A stretch of 64,000 bases of DNA, taken from the NCBI RefSeq assembly GCF_041261225.1, contig NZ_JBGCCN010000003.1, forward strand, positions 1-64,000, given 5' to 3'. The notes beneath the pieces are model-generated. The model did not search any database and was not told where the DNA came from. It saw only the letters and a program-made list of their open reading frames with translations. Origin of the DNA: Streptomyces sp. V4I8 (GTDB taxonomy: Bacteria > Actinomycetota > Actinomycetes > Streptomycetales > Streptomycetaceae). A program made the translations under genes and the position numbers. Positions 54,891-62,671 of this stretch are shown piece after piece (position 1 is the first letter of the stretch; each line of letters begins with the position of its first letter).

Positions 54891-55399
54891 ACGTCGGCCG
54901 GACGGCTGGTCCACCAACGCCCTGCCATCCCGGCAGGGCGTCGGCTTGCGCAGGAACGCAGTTGGGTGCGCCAAAGCCACACCCAACGCAGTTCTCGTGC
55001 TGGGCACAGGGTTCAATGCCACGGTCTCCTCCCTGTGGCGGACAGCCGGGCCCATGTGCCGGCGGACACGAGAACGGACTTGATCAACTCTCTGGAGAGT
55101 GTGGCGGGCGGCCACCCTCGTGAAGGCCAGCGGGAAGGGACCCGGCGCCCACACGACGCTCCAGACGGGCCACGGGTTCTGCTCGTCAACCTCCGAACAG
55201 GCGGAAACAGCCCACCAGTTGAGCTCACGAGGCGTCCCGCGACCATCGCCCCGCCTCTCCGTCCGGGTAGGGGGCGGGCGGTTCTGCTGATCCCGCACCG
55301 TAGCGAGAATCCCGACGAGGCCGCACGGGACTTGGCCGGCACCTCACCCGGACCGAGGACGTCTCCGGCAGCACGCTGTGCCCGCACTCGGCCATTGCA
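54891..55399. other. No gene recognised
   Basis: Apart from a GC-rich inverted repeat just after the DUF1508 gene (TGCCATCCCGGCAGGGCGTCGG region, 54920-54945) I see no gene, RNA or repeat. All frames read as shadow-like Arg/Pro-rich peptide. Confidence 0.4.
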
Positions 55400-55710
55400 G
55401 TCCTGCGGCTGCTCAGCCGCGTGCGCACCGCGGTGAAGGCCAGCTTTGCCGGGCACTGCGGCACCGCACCGGCGCCGCACGAGATCCTGGACCTGAGGGC
55501 TGGTGCCGGGTATCGGAGTCTCACAGGCGGTTCAGCCCGGCGGCACGTTGCTGAGACGCCCGAGGCGCTGGCCGCGTGGGCACCCGGACTGCACAAGGCC
55601 CTCGCCGTCTGGGGGAGGGCGATTACATCATCGTCAACGCAACCCTGATTCCCGCCGACCGCATCCGGGCGGATGAGCCGTACCGCTCGATGCGGAAGCC
55701 GGTCGTTTCG
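55400..55710 (+). pseudogene. IS5-family transposase fragment
   Basis: EILDLRAGAGYRSLTGGSAR and APGLHKALAVWGEGDYIIVN (after a one-base shift near 55615) followed by ATLIPADRIRADEPYRS. It parallels GEGDFVIVGGTLIPTDRIKA in the IS5 relic at 61990-62593. It holds the first catalytic region of an IS5 enzyme (with Asn in place of the usual D/G before ATLIP) and breaks off at 55710. Confidence 0.65.
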
Positions 55711-55743
55711 TGGAGTTGACTACACAGAACAGTGGCGGTCACC

Positions 55744-56103
55744 ATGAACTCCATGGCCACCTCGAGGCGGACCCACGCCGCCATGACCCACCCGCTCATC
55801 AAGCGGGCCGCCGACGCCGCCGCCCGGATTGACGCCATGCGCAAGCGCCACGCCGAGGAAGAGGCCGAAGCTCTCGCCGCCTTCGACCAGATCTCCTACG
55901 AGGTGCTCACCCGCGACGACATGCCGGCCGGCGCATCCGCCGCCCTGTCCGTAGCCACCGGCCGCAACGCCAAGGGCCTCTACCTCGCACGCGACCGCGC
56001 CGCCGCCCGCCTCGCCGAGCGGAACGCCGAGAAGGCCGATGAGGAGCACGCCGGGAATGCCGACACCATCCCCGGCCAGACAGCGCCAATCGTCCCCGCC
56101 TGA
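55744..56103 (+). CDS. Hypothetical charged helical protein, 119 aa
   Basis: Starts at ATG 55744 (GTG 55732 and ATG 55753 also possible; no clear ribosome site). A highly charged Ala/Arg/Glu helix (RRADAAARIDAM-like region, RKRHAEEEAEALAAFDQISY) and ARDRAAARLAERNAEKADEE suggest a coiled coil. No family recognised. It is the first of three tightly spaced plus-strand small genes that look like a plasmid or mobile-element operon. Confidence 0.6.
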   Translation: MNSMATSRRTHAAMTHPLIKRAADAAARIDAMRKRHAEEEAEALAAFDQISYEVLTRDDMPAGASAALSVATGRNAKGLYLARDRAAARLAERNAEKADEEHAGNADTIPGQTAPIVPA

Positions 56104-56129
56104 CCGCCGCCACTAAGGAAACGCCGCCC

Positions 56130-56480
56130 ATGTCGCACGCCACCATTGCCCCCGGCGCCCCGCTCATCCCCATGCCGGAGAAGACCCCCGCCGCGCTCCG
56201 TATCGCCGTTGCGCAGCTCGACCCGGCCGCCATCGCCGCGTTCGATCAGCAGTGGGACGACGCGATCCGCAAGGCCCGCGACGAGTACACCCTCACGCCG
56301 CCCCGCGCGTTCGTTGAACACTGGTGGTCATGGGTGGGCGTCGCCCGATTCCCTGAACGCCTCGCCCGCTTCCGTGAGTGTCAGCGCATCGTCAGCGAAT
56401 CCGACGACCGCGCCCAGCGCCGCGCCGCAGCATCCGAACTCGCTGCGCTCCTCGCCCAGGCGGAGGCCGCCGCCGCGTGA
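56130..56480 (+). CDS. DUF6247-type protein, 116 aa
   Basis: ALRIAVAQLDPAAIAAFDQQ, WDDAIRKARDEYTLTPPRAF and VEHWWSWVGVARFPERLARF are the pattern of the small actinobacterial family annotated as DUF6247. ATG 56130 follows AAGGAAACG. The stop TGA overlaps the GTG of the next gene, so the two are coupled. Such pairs resemble toxin-antitoxin operons; here the first gene would be the antitoxin or regulator. Confidence 0.7.
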   Translation: MSHATIAPGAPLIPMPEKTPAALRIAVAQLDPAAIAAFDQQWDDAIRKARDEYTLTPPRAFVEHWWSWVGVARFPERLARFRECQRIVSESDDRAQRRAAASELAALLAQAEAAAA

Positions 56481-56740
56481 GTGACTGGACCTGGGAGTAC
56501 GAACCCGACGCTGAAAACGTCGTCGGTGGCCTGAGCGAGACGCAGACTCAAGACGTCGAGGCGATCGCGCAGCGCATCGCTGATGCCGTCGGCGTCCGCC
56601 GCATCGGCACGCTTTTCGACGTCACCGAAGCCGCCTCCGGCGTCAAAACATTCGCTGAGGGACCTGTCATGGTCTGGTACCAGGAGGACTACCGCGATGA
56701 CGTCGTGTTGATCCTTCGGGCACAGCACTTCGGCGCCTGA
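56477..56740 (+). CDS. Small partner protein of the DUF6247 gene, 87 aa
   Basis: GTG 56477 overlaps the upstream stop (GTGA). WTWEYEPDAENVVGGLSETQ, VEAIAQRIADAVGVRRIGTL, GPVMVWYQEDYRDDVVLILR and AQHF. The layout (helices, then a strand pair ending DDVVLILRAQHF) recalls RelE/ParE-type ribonuclease folds, but no catalytic set can be named. I call it only as a likely toxin-antitoxin partner. Confidence 0.62.
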   Translation: MSDWTWEYEPDAENVVGGLSETQTQDVEAIAQRIADAVGVRRIGTLFDVTEAASGVKTFAEGPVMVWYQEDYRDDVVLILRAQHFGA

Positions 56741-57217
56741 CGGGGGCGCGAGAGGAAAGGGGACCCGCGCGCCGTCCCGTCCGTGGGCCTGGACGACGCC
56801 CTGGCCCGATGCCGCGGCCCGTGCCAGCTGAATGCATCGGGCGGCGGCGGTAGCGATAGAAGGTGCAGTGAGCTCGGGCGCCGCCTTGTCCGCAGCAGAG
56901 TTCGGACCCTGGCCCCTCAGCGCCGTGGGCGGAGCGGTGACCGGCAGTAGGATTTCGAACTACTTGCTGGGCTCCCGGACGGCTTCGCCCTTGACCGCGA
57001 CGAAATCGCAGTGAAAGTCTTCCGCCTGTACCGCCTACATGGGCGGCCAGACCAGTCTCCAGCTCCTTCGACTGAGCACGGAAGTGCGTCATATAGTGAT
57101 CGAGCTCCGAGGCGTGCGCCCTCAAGATTCCATGATATTGAGAATCCTATCGCCGGGCGGGCGGGTTGGCGCTTTCCCGCCGGAATATGGGGTCAATTAA
57201 TGGGGTAGGATTCCTTC
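56741..57217. other. Upstream region of lsr2; no gene recognised
   Basis: No secure gene. The last 110 bases before the lsr2 ATG are AT-richer than the surroundings (ATGATATTGAGAATCCTATC at about 57131, GGGGTCAATTAATGGGG at 57189), as expected for a promoter and for a site that Lsr2 itself could bind. GGGTAGGAT serves as ribosome site. Confidence 0.45.
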
Positions 57218-57544
57218 ATGGTTCAAAAGGTTGTGACTATCTACATGGACGACCTCACCGGCATCGAATCCGACGAGGTTTCTACGTACCGATTCTCACT
57301 CAATGGCGTCGAGTATGAAATTGACCTGACGCCAGAGAGCTACGACAGACTGGACTCGGCCCTGCGTCAGTTCATTGAAAACGGCCGCAAGATGAGGCGG
57401 ATCAAGTCGGCACGCACGCGAAAGACGCCCGTGGCTGCCAGCGCCGAGGAAGTACGGGCATGGGCACGTGACAACGGCTACAAGGTCAACGCCCGCGGCC
57501 GTATCCCGAGCGAGATCCGCCAGGCATTCAACGCCGCACGCTGA
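57218..57544 (+). CDS. lsr2: Lsr2-family nucleoid-associated protein, 108 aa
   Basis: Functional analogue of H-NS that bridges and silences AT-rich or foreign DNA in actinobacteria. N-terminal dimerisation domain VTIYMDDLTGIESDEVSTYR and FSLNGVEYEIDLTPESYDRL (residues about 6-50); C-terminal DNA-binding domain SAEEVRAWARDNGYKVNARG, where the RGR of NARGRIPSEI inserts into the minor groove. Full length for the family. The main lsr2 of Streptomyces is elsewhere; a copy beside mobile cargo suggests a plasmid- or island-borne paralogue that could tone down expression of acquired genes. Confidence 0.95.
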   Translation: MVQKVVTIYMDDLTGIESDEVSTYRFSLNGVEYEIDLTPESYDRLDSALRQFIENGRKMRRIKSARTRKTPVAASAEEVRAWARDNGYKVNARGRIPSEIRQAFNAAR

Positions 57545-57557
57545 TCACAAACTGAGT

Positions 57558-58460
57558 CCTGGAGGCTTATTCACGGGGTCACCAGCCGTTCTTGTAGAAG
57601 GCGAGGGCGGTGACGGTCTTGGCGACGAGGGGGAACCGGGTGAGAGGGCCGCGATAGCGAGTGGCGAGGACCTTCCAGTCCTTCAGATGTGCGATCGCTC
57701 GTTCGACGGCGGCGCGGAGCTTGCCGATGCTCTGGTTGAACACTTTGTCTTTGACGGGGCGTTCCTGACCGGGTGGCTTGCGGCGGGCGGTGAGCATGCC
57801 GGAGCCGGCATAGCCCAGATCCCCCATGCTCTCCCGGTCGGCGAAGGCTTTGGGAAAGTGGGACTGGCGCCAGGCGTACATGTCGTGCCGACTGCCGGGT
57901 ACCGGCGCGGAGACGGCGAGCAGGTCCCCGCTGAGAGTGGCGGCGACCTGCAGGTTGAAGCCTGTGTCACGATGCTTGCCGGAGAACATCGTGGTGCCCT
58001 CGCTCGCCCAGTCCCACGTGGTGACCAGGGTCCCGTCGGCCAGGACGATCCTGCCGTGTGAGGCGTCGGCGGGGTCGGGCACATGCTCGGCCAGGGCCGT
58101 CTCCACCACCGGGAGCAGCGTGGTCCACCGGCGCGAGACGGTGGCCTGGGAGATGTGGAACAGTTCCGCCGCCGCTTGCTGGACGGGGTTCTGCCGCAGC
58201 AGGAACAACACCAGGACCACGGACTTGTACAGGCCCAGCGCCCACATCCGTCCCGGCACCACGGGCGGATCGGGGTCCTCCACCAGCATCGTGTGGACCC
58301 GGACCACCAAGGCCTCCAGTTGATCCGCTTCCAGCCCTGTCGTAACGTTCCAGCTCAACGGCCCTGCCCCGGTGGAAAACTGACGTCGTCGCAAACGCCA
58401 GGCTACCGAGCAGGGCCGTCTTGCTGATCAAGAAACCAAGCCCGTGAATAACCCTCCTGG
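57558..58460 (-). mobile_element. IS5-family insertion sequence, complete
   Basis: Terminal inverted repeats CCTGGAGGCTTATTCACGGG (57558) and, reverse complemented, CCAGGAGGGTTATTCACGGG (58460), 18 of 20 identical. Length 903 bp, one gene. It stands 13 bases after the lsr2 stop codon. Confidence 0.92.
57579..58394 (-). CDS. IS5-family (DDE_Tnp_4) transposase, 271 aa
   Basis: AAAELFHISQATVSRRWTTL is the helix-turn-helix. The first Asp is in GRIVLADGTLVTTWDWASEG (about 118), the second in SMGDLGYAGSGMLTARR (about 195), and the Glu is in LRAAVERAIAHLKDWKVL (about 234). Frame intact; GTG/ATG choices at the N terminus (residues 1-12) uncertain. Homologous, at distance, to the relics at 43695, 55400 and 61990. 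Confidence 0.92.
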   Translation of the reverse strand: MRRRQFSTGAGPLSWNVTTGLEADQLEALVVRVHTMLVEDPDPPVVPGRMWALGLYKSVVLVLFLLRQNPVQQAAAELFHISQATVSRRWTTLLPVVETALAEHVPDPADASHGRIVLADGTLVTTWDWASEGTTMFSGKHRDTGFNLQVAATLSGDLLAVSAPVPGSRHDMYAWRQSHFPKAFADRESMGDLGYAGSGMLTARRKPPGQERPVKDKVFNQSIGKLRAAVERAIAHLKDWKVLATRYRGPLTRFPLVAKTVTALAFYKNGW

Positions 58461-58801
58461 TAAGTGACGCCGCGTTCAGTCCAGGGGAATGCGGATGGGC
58501 CCTTTCCGAGGAGCGAAAGCAGTCTGAGGCCGTGCGGATGATGGGCATGTGCGGCAGGGTCCGACAATAGCGGCATGGTCCCGTTCGCCGAGGCCTGGCG
58601 CAATCAGTGCGCCACCGGTCGCGTACGGTGCCGCCCGTGTCCGCACAGCGGATAGTTTCCGCTCGTATCCAGCCAGTGAGCCTCTTCCATCCTGAGTATT
58701 GGCGGGTCAAGAGGGTGTGCACGGCTGCCACGGTTGAGGCGCCCCGAAGTTTCCGGACAGTGGTCCCACTAAGGTGGGGTCTGTTCGGAAAGGGAAGTTG
58801 G

Positions 58802-59092
58802 TTGTCGCAGAAACGTAGGAAGTTCACTCCTGAGTATCGGGAAGAGGCCGTGAAGATGGTGATCGAGACGTCGCGTCCGGTTGCCCAGGTCGCCCGGGAA
58901 CTCGGACTTGTCGAAGGCACGCTCGGGAATTGGGTCAACGCCTACCGTCGTGAGAACGTGGGAGAGGAGCCGCCCCTGACGGTGGATGAACGGGAACGGC
59001 TCCGCGAGCAGGAACGCGAACTGAGGGAACTGCGGCAGAAGGTCGCTTTCCTGGAAAAAGTCGCAGCGTACTTTGCCAAGGATCCTCGGTGA
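58802..59092 (+). CDS. IS3-family OrfA, 96 aa
   Basis: TTG start at 58802 (LSQKRRKFTPEYREEAVKMV), with GGAAAGGGAAG just upstream. Helix-turn-helix VAQVARELGLVEGTLGNWVN and coiled coil REQERELRELRQKVAFLEKV. Its stop overlaps the GTG of OrfB (GTGA), consistent with coupling or programmed frameshifting to make OrfAB. Confidence 0.92.
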   Translation: MSQKRRKFTPEYREEAVKMVIETSRPVAQVARELGLVEGTLGNWVNAYRRENVGEEPPLTVDERERLREQERELRELRQKVAFLEKVAAYFAKDPR

Positions 59093-59830
59093 GCGACAAG
59101 TTCGAGTTCATCGATGCCGAGTACGCGACATCCACCACGAACACCGAAGAGATACCGTCGGTCGCGAAGATGTGTGACTGGCTGGAAGTGTCCCGCTCCG
59201 GATTCTACGAATGGCGGAGCCGGCCGATTTCGGCGACCGCCCGGCGACGGGAGGAACTGAAATTACTGATCACCAAGTCTTTCGAGGATTCTGACGGCAC
59301 CTACGGCTACCGCCGCGTCCACGCCGACCTCACCGCCTGGGGCGTGGCCTGCGGGCCCGAACTCGTGCGTGACCTCATGCGGGAGCTGGACCTCCAGGCG
59401 TGCCAGCCACGGCCGTGGCGCCATAGTCTCACCGAGAACGACGGCCGGGCCGGCCCGATCCCCGACCTCGTGAACCGCGACTTCACCGCCGACGCGCCCG
59501 GCCGGAAAATGGTCGGTGACATCACTTACATTCCGGCCTGGGAGGGCTGGCTATTTCTCGCCACTGTCATCGACTGCCACACCAAAGCCGTGACGGGCTG
59601 GGCGATGGACGACAACTACAAGACTCCGCTCGTCGAGGCCGCCATCGAAATGGCGGCGCGCAATCATCCGCTCTCCGAGGACGCCATATTCCACTCGGAC
59701 CGCGGCAGTAATTACACCTCGGAGCAATTCGCCAAGACGCTGGACAGATTGGGCATCCGGCAATCAGTCGGACGGACCGGTATCTGTTACGAGGTGAGTC
59801 GGCGGCGGGAATCTCACCCACCGCCGCTCT

Positions 59831-59866
59831 CAGAACCGTGCGTGAACCTCGCGACTCACACGGCTC
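59831..59866 (-). ncRNA. Group II intron domain V
   Basis: Minus strand GAGCCGTGTGAGTCGCGAGG then TTCACGCACGGTTCTG: lower stem GAGCCGTG/CGCACGGTTC with the bulge, a GCGA tetraloop and upper stem. This is the most conserved catalytic hairpin of group II introns. Confidence 0.9.
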
Positions 59867-61165
59867 CCATTGTTGAACCAGTAGGCAACGCGCCATGCTT
59901 CCAATGAGCGAACATGCCCGGGAACGCTGAGGCGATCTCAGCCAGCCTTCTCCGGGCCTTCCTTGAGGCACGACGATACCGTTTGTACTTCCTTCGGGCC
60001 CATTTCACCAGGAACGGATTGATCTGCTGCTCCAGGAACCTGATCAATCTGGACTTGTAGAAGCGCCCATAGTAATTAATCCATCCCGCCACGACGGGGT
60101 TGATCATCGCGGCGATCTCCCGAAAGCTCAGCTCGGTACAGCGCCCCAGTCGCCAACTCCGGACAGTCCTCGCCATGGACTTCATGGCTGTTTTGCTCAC
60201 TGCGGGAAGGAAGCCGGTCTTCAGCCTCCCATCCCGCAAGCGAGCTGCCCGACGACGGAAGGTGTACCCCAGAAACGTGAACTCTGTGACCGGGAACTCC
60301 CGTTCACGACCTTCCTGTTTGCAGTACACCACCTTGGTTTTCTCCGGATGGAGATGTAATCCGAACTGCAGCAACCTGCGCTCGATGATGTTGCGGACGA
60401 AGTTCGCCTGCTTCTCACTGGCACAGTGCACTACAGCATCGTCGCCGTACCGCTCGAACCTGATCGCCGGATACTCCCGAGCCAACCACGCGTCAAACGC
60501 GTAGTGCATGAACAGATTCGACAACAACGGTGAAATAGAAGACCCTTGAGGAGTCCCCTTTTCCCGAATGGCGAGCGTTCCGTCGGGCTGTTGCACGGGG
60601 GCGACAAGCCATCGCTTCACATACAACAGAACCCACGAGAGCTTGGTATGCCTTTCCACTGCCGCGATGATGGGGGCGTGCGGCACGTTGTCGAAGAACC
60701 CCTGGATGTCGAGATCGATCACCCAAGGATGCCTCCAGCACCGCTGCTTGCACGTCTCCACCGCCTCCAGCACCGCTGCTTGCACGTCTCCACCGCCTCC
60801 AGCGCGGACCTCCCCGGGCGATAGCCATACGAGTCCTGATGGAAGACCAGCTCCGCGTCAGGCTCCAATGTCATGGCCACTACCGTCTGAGCGATCCTGT
60901 CGGCCACGGTCGGAACCCCAAGGATCCGAGTCCCAGCGCCGGCTTTGGGAATATCAACCGCTCTCACGGGTGGGGGGAAATAGCTTCCCGAGGACAGCCG
61001 ATTCCACAGCTTGTACAGGTTGTTCTTCTCATCCTGCTCAAACTCCGCTAACGACTGCCCATCCACCCCAGCCGCTCCCCTGTTGGCCTTGACCTTCAGG
61101 TAAGCGTTCCAGACTAGCCGCTTCGGAATATCAAACGGCTTGCCAGCTGGTCTCGTCTCGACCAT
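59856..61165 (-). pseudogene. ltrA: Group II intron reverse transcriptase/maturase, frameshifted by a tandem duplication
   Basis: From ATG 61165 (MVETRPAGKPFDIPKRLVWN): RT domains 0-2 (ANRGAAGVDGQSLAEFEQDE, DIPKAGAGTRILGVPTVADR, DSYGYRPGRSALEAVETCK). A 32-bp tandem duplication (60731-60794) follows and shifts the frame. The remainder continues one frame over: WVIDLDIQGFFDNVPHAPII, GTPQGSSISPLLSNLFMHYA, FERYGDDAVVHC (catalytic YGDD) and FTFLGYTFRRRAARLRDGR. The maturase X domain is at SFREIAAMINPVVAGWINYY. There is no obvious endonuclease domain after the short basic tail. Confidence 0.93.
60731..60794. repeat. 32-bp tandem duplication in the maturase gene
   Basis: Two exact copies of a 32-bp unit beginning GCCTCCAGCACCGCTGCTTG stand head to tail, followed by the start of a third (GCCTCCAGC). 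As 32 is not a multiple of three, the duplication breaks the maturase frame; removing one unit restores EAVETCKQRCWRHPWVIDLD. Confidence 0.92.
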
Positions 61166-61989
61166 CCGATTCCTCCCATCACTGGTTGATCGCCGATCGA
61201 CACCCAACAACACGCCCCCTTCGCTCCGCCTCTATTACGGAGGTTTCATCACTACTACGGGACGTTCCGCCCTCCCGACGCGCGACCGGTACTCCGGCCC
61301 TCATGGCTCTTTACCACTTGCGCCTCTCCCTCTCGCGAGCCACGTCAACCCGTGGATCGCAGTTTCGCGTCAAGGAGTTCTCCAGTTCCGTTGTGAAGCC
61401 CCGGACTGAGCTCGCGCCACCTTCATGCCGGACACCGCCAGACCAGTAGACAGGTTCCCGTCTGACTTATCCCAGGACAGCATTGAGGCCCTGGTTTTGA
61501 TGTCGTCCACGCTTTACGACACGTCATCAGTGGTTCACTTGCGTTCGCCTTCTCAGCCCCCACCTGCCGCATTCAGTACGGCTTTTCCATGACGCTCACC
61601 ACCACGGCTCATTCACCGCAGCAGCTCATGGTGGTTTGACACCTGCACCTGCATGCCGATGCCGAAGGACCTACCTTCATCTCCACAACAGCATGGCGAC
61701 CGTTCGTTTCCGTCTTCTACATCAGAAGCTCACAATCACCTTCTGGACACACCAATGCCCTTGCGGAATCGTTCTTCGCAACCCTGAAAAACGAACGGGT
61801 TCATCGGACCGTTTACCCCACCCGCGAGCACGCCCGCCGTGACATTGCCCGCTACATAGAGGTCCGCTACAATACGAAACGCCGCCACTCAGGACTTGGG
61901 TATCGGACCCCACGAGAGGTCCACGACGAGTACCTGAATCAGCAGCTCGCCGCATAAATTAGCCAATAGGCAGCTGTCCGGAAAACGCA

Positions 61990-62593
61990 GGGCCCCTCAG
62001 GTCCTGCCGATGCGGTTGGTTGAGCAGCGTGCTCGCCGCAGCAGTCGCCAGGACTTGAGGCGGGCGAAGGCGCGTTCATCAGGAGCGCGCAGGCGGGCGT
62101 GGTTGCGGTTGTACTGCTGGTGGTGCTCGGGCAGGTCACGGTCGTAGTAGGGGGTGCGGACGGTGGCGCCGGCGCCCTGGTAGGCGCGGTCGGCCAGGGT
62201 GAGGATCTGCCGGGTGAGTCAGGCTTGGACGATGCCGTGGGCGCGAGCCGCGGTCAGATCGTGGGTCCGTCCCGGTGTCGCCCGCGAGAACCACAGCGGG
62301 GCGCCATCCGGACGCGCGATGATCTGGACGTTCATGCCGTGCTTCTCGTGCTTTTGCGAGTAGTACGGCTCGTCTGCCTTGATACGGTCGGTGGGAATCA
62401 GCGTCCCGCCGACGATGACGAAGTCGCCCTCGCCCAGACCGATGGTGCAGGTGAGGAGCACCCGCTGGAGATCGCCGACCCGTCTGCCTGACCAGTAGTC
62501 GGGCCACGCGCAGCGCTGGTGGATACGGTGGGTCCACCGGCGGTCGGCGTGGCACCACAGGGAGGTGTTCGCACTGCCGCAGCCGGCTGACAC
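61990..62593 (-). pseudogene. IS5-family transposase relic with an in-frame stop
   Basis: Minus-strand frame: RCAWPDYWSGRRVGDLQRVL, GEGDFVIVGGTLIPTDRIKA with the first Asp, and GMNVQIIARPDGAPLWFSRA then TPGRTHDLTAARAHGIVQA. A TGA at 62221-62219 interrupts it. The same frame continues with ILTLADRAYQGAGATVRTPY (second Asp) and RLRAPDERAFARLKSWRLLR (Glu). The N-terminal domain is missing. It lies between the IS3 end and the low-complexity gene. Confidence 0.88.
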
Positions 62594-62671
62594 GGGCAGC
62601 GGACCGCCGCGGCTGACACCAAACCCATCACAGTGCCAGCCGCGGCAGCAGACCCCCGCTGTTATACGGCC

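Larger units (their letters stand above)
59793..61752 (-). ncRNA. Group II intron, antisense within IS3 orfB
   Basis: On the minus strand the 5' edge begins GTGTG (consensus GUGYG) at 61752. The 3' part contains a canonical domain V (59831-59866) and a domain VI hairpin (GGCGGTGGG ... CCCGCCGCC) ending near 59793. Between them lies a reverse transcriptase/maturase gene. The edges are set to 1-2 bases by the requirement that the flanking IS3 codons join. About 1960 bp, a normal size for a bacterial retroelement intron. Confidence 0.88.
59089..61957 (+). pseudogene. IS3-family OrfB interrupted by a group II intron
   Basis: The 5' part (GTG 59089; HTH_21 block, D in KMVGDITYIPAWEGW, D in IFHSDRGSNYTSEQF) ends at RTGICY. 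The 3' part resumes at about 61753 with NALAESFFATLKNERVHRTV, carrying the catalytic Glu, through HARRDIARYIEVRYNTKRRH and LGYRTPREVHDEYLNQQLAA to TAA 61957. Excision of 59793-61752 would rebuild one intact reading frame. The intron is antisense to this gene, so RNA splicing of the transposase mRNA cannot repair it. Confidence 0.92.
58749..61986 (+). mobile_element. IS3-family insertion sequence carrying a group II intron
   Basis: Inverted ends GTTTCCGGACAG (58749-58760) and CTGTCCGGAAAAC (61974-61986). It holds OrfA, an OrfB split by about 1960 bp, and inside the split an antisense group II intron. Without the intron the element would be about 1280 bp, a normal IS3 size. Confidence 0.88.

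Noticed and set aside
54654..55480. Minus-strand frames of 155-214 codons
   Set aside because: They are Arg/Pro/Gly-rich shadows overlapping the DUF1508 gene and an IS5 fragment; no motif supports them.
59856..61165. Retron or defence-associated reverse transcriptase
   Set aside because: The X/maturase domain, the adjacent domain V and the clean insertion in an IS3 gene identify it as a group II intron maturase.
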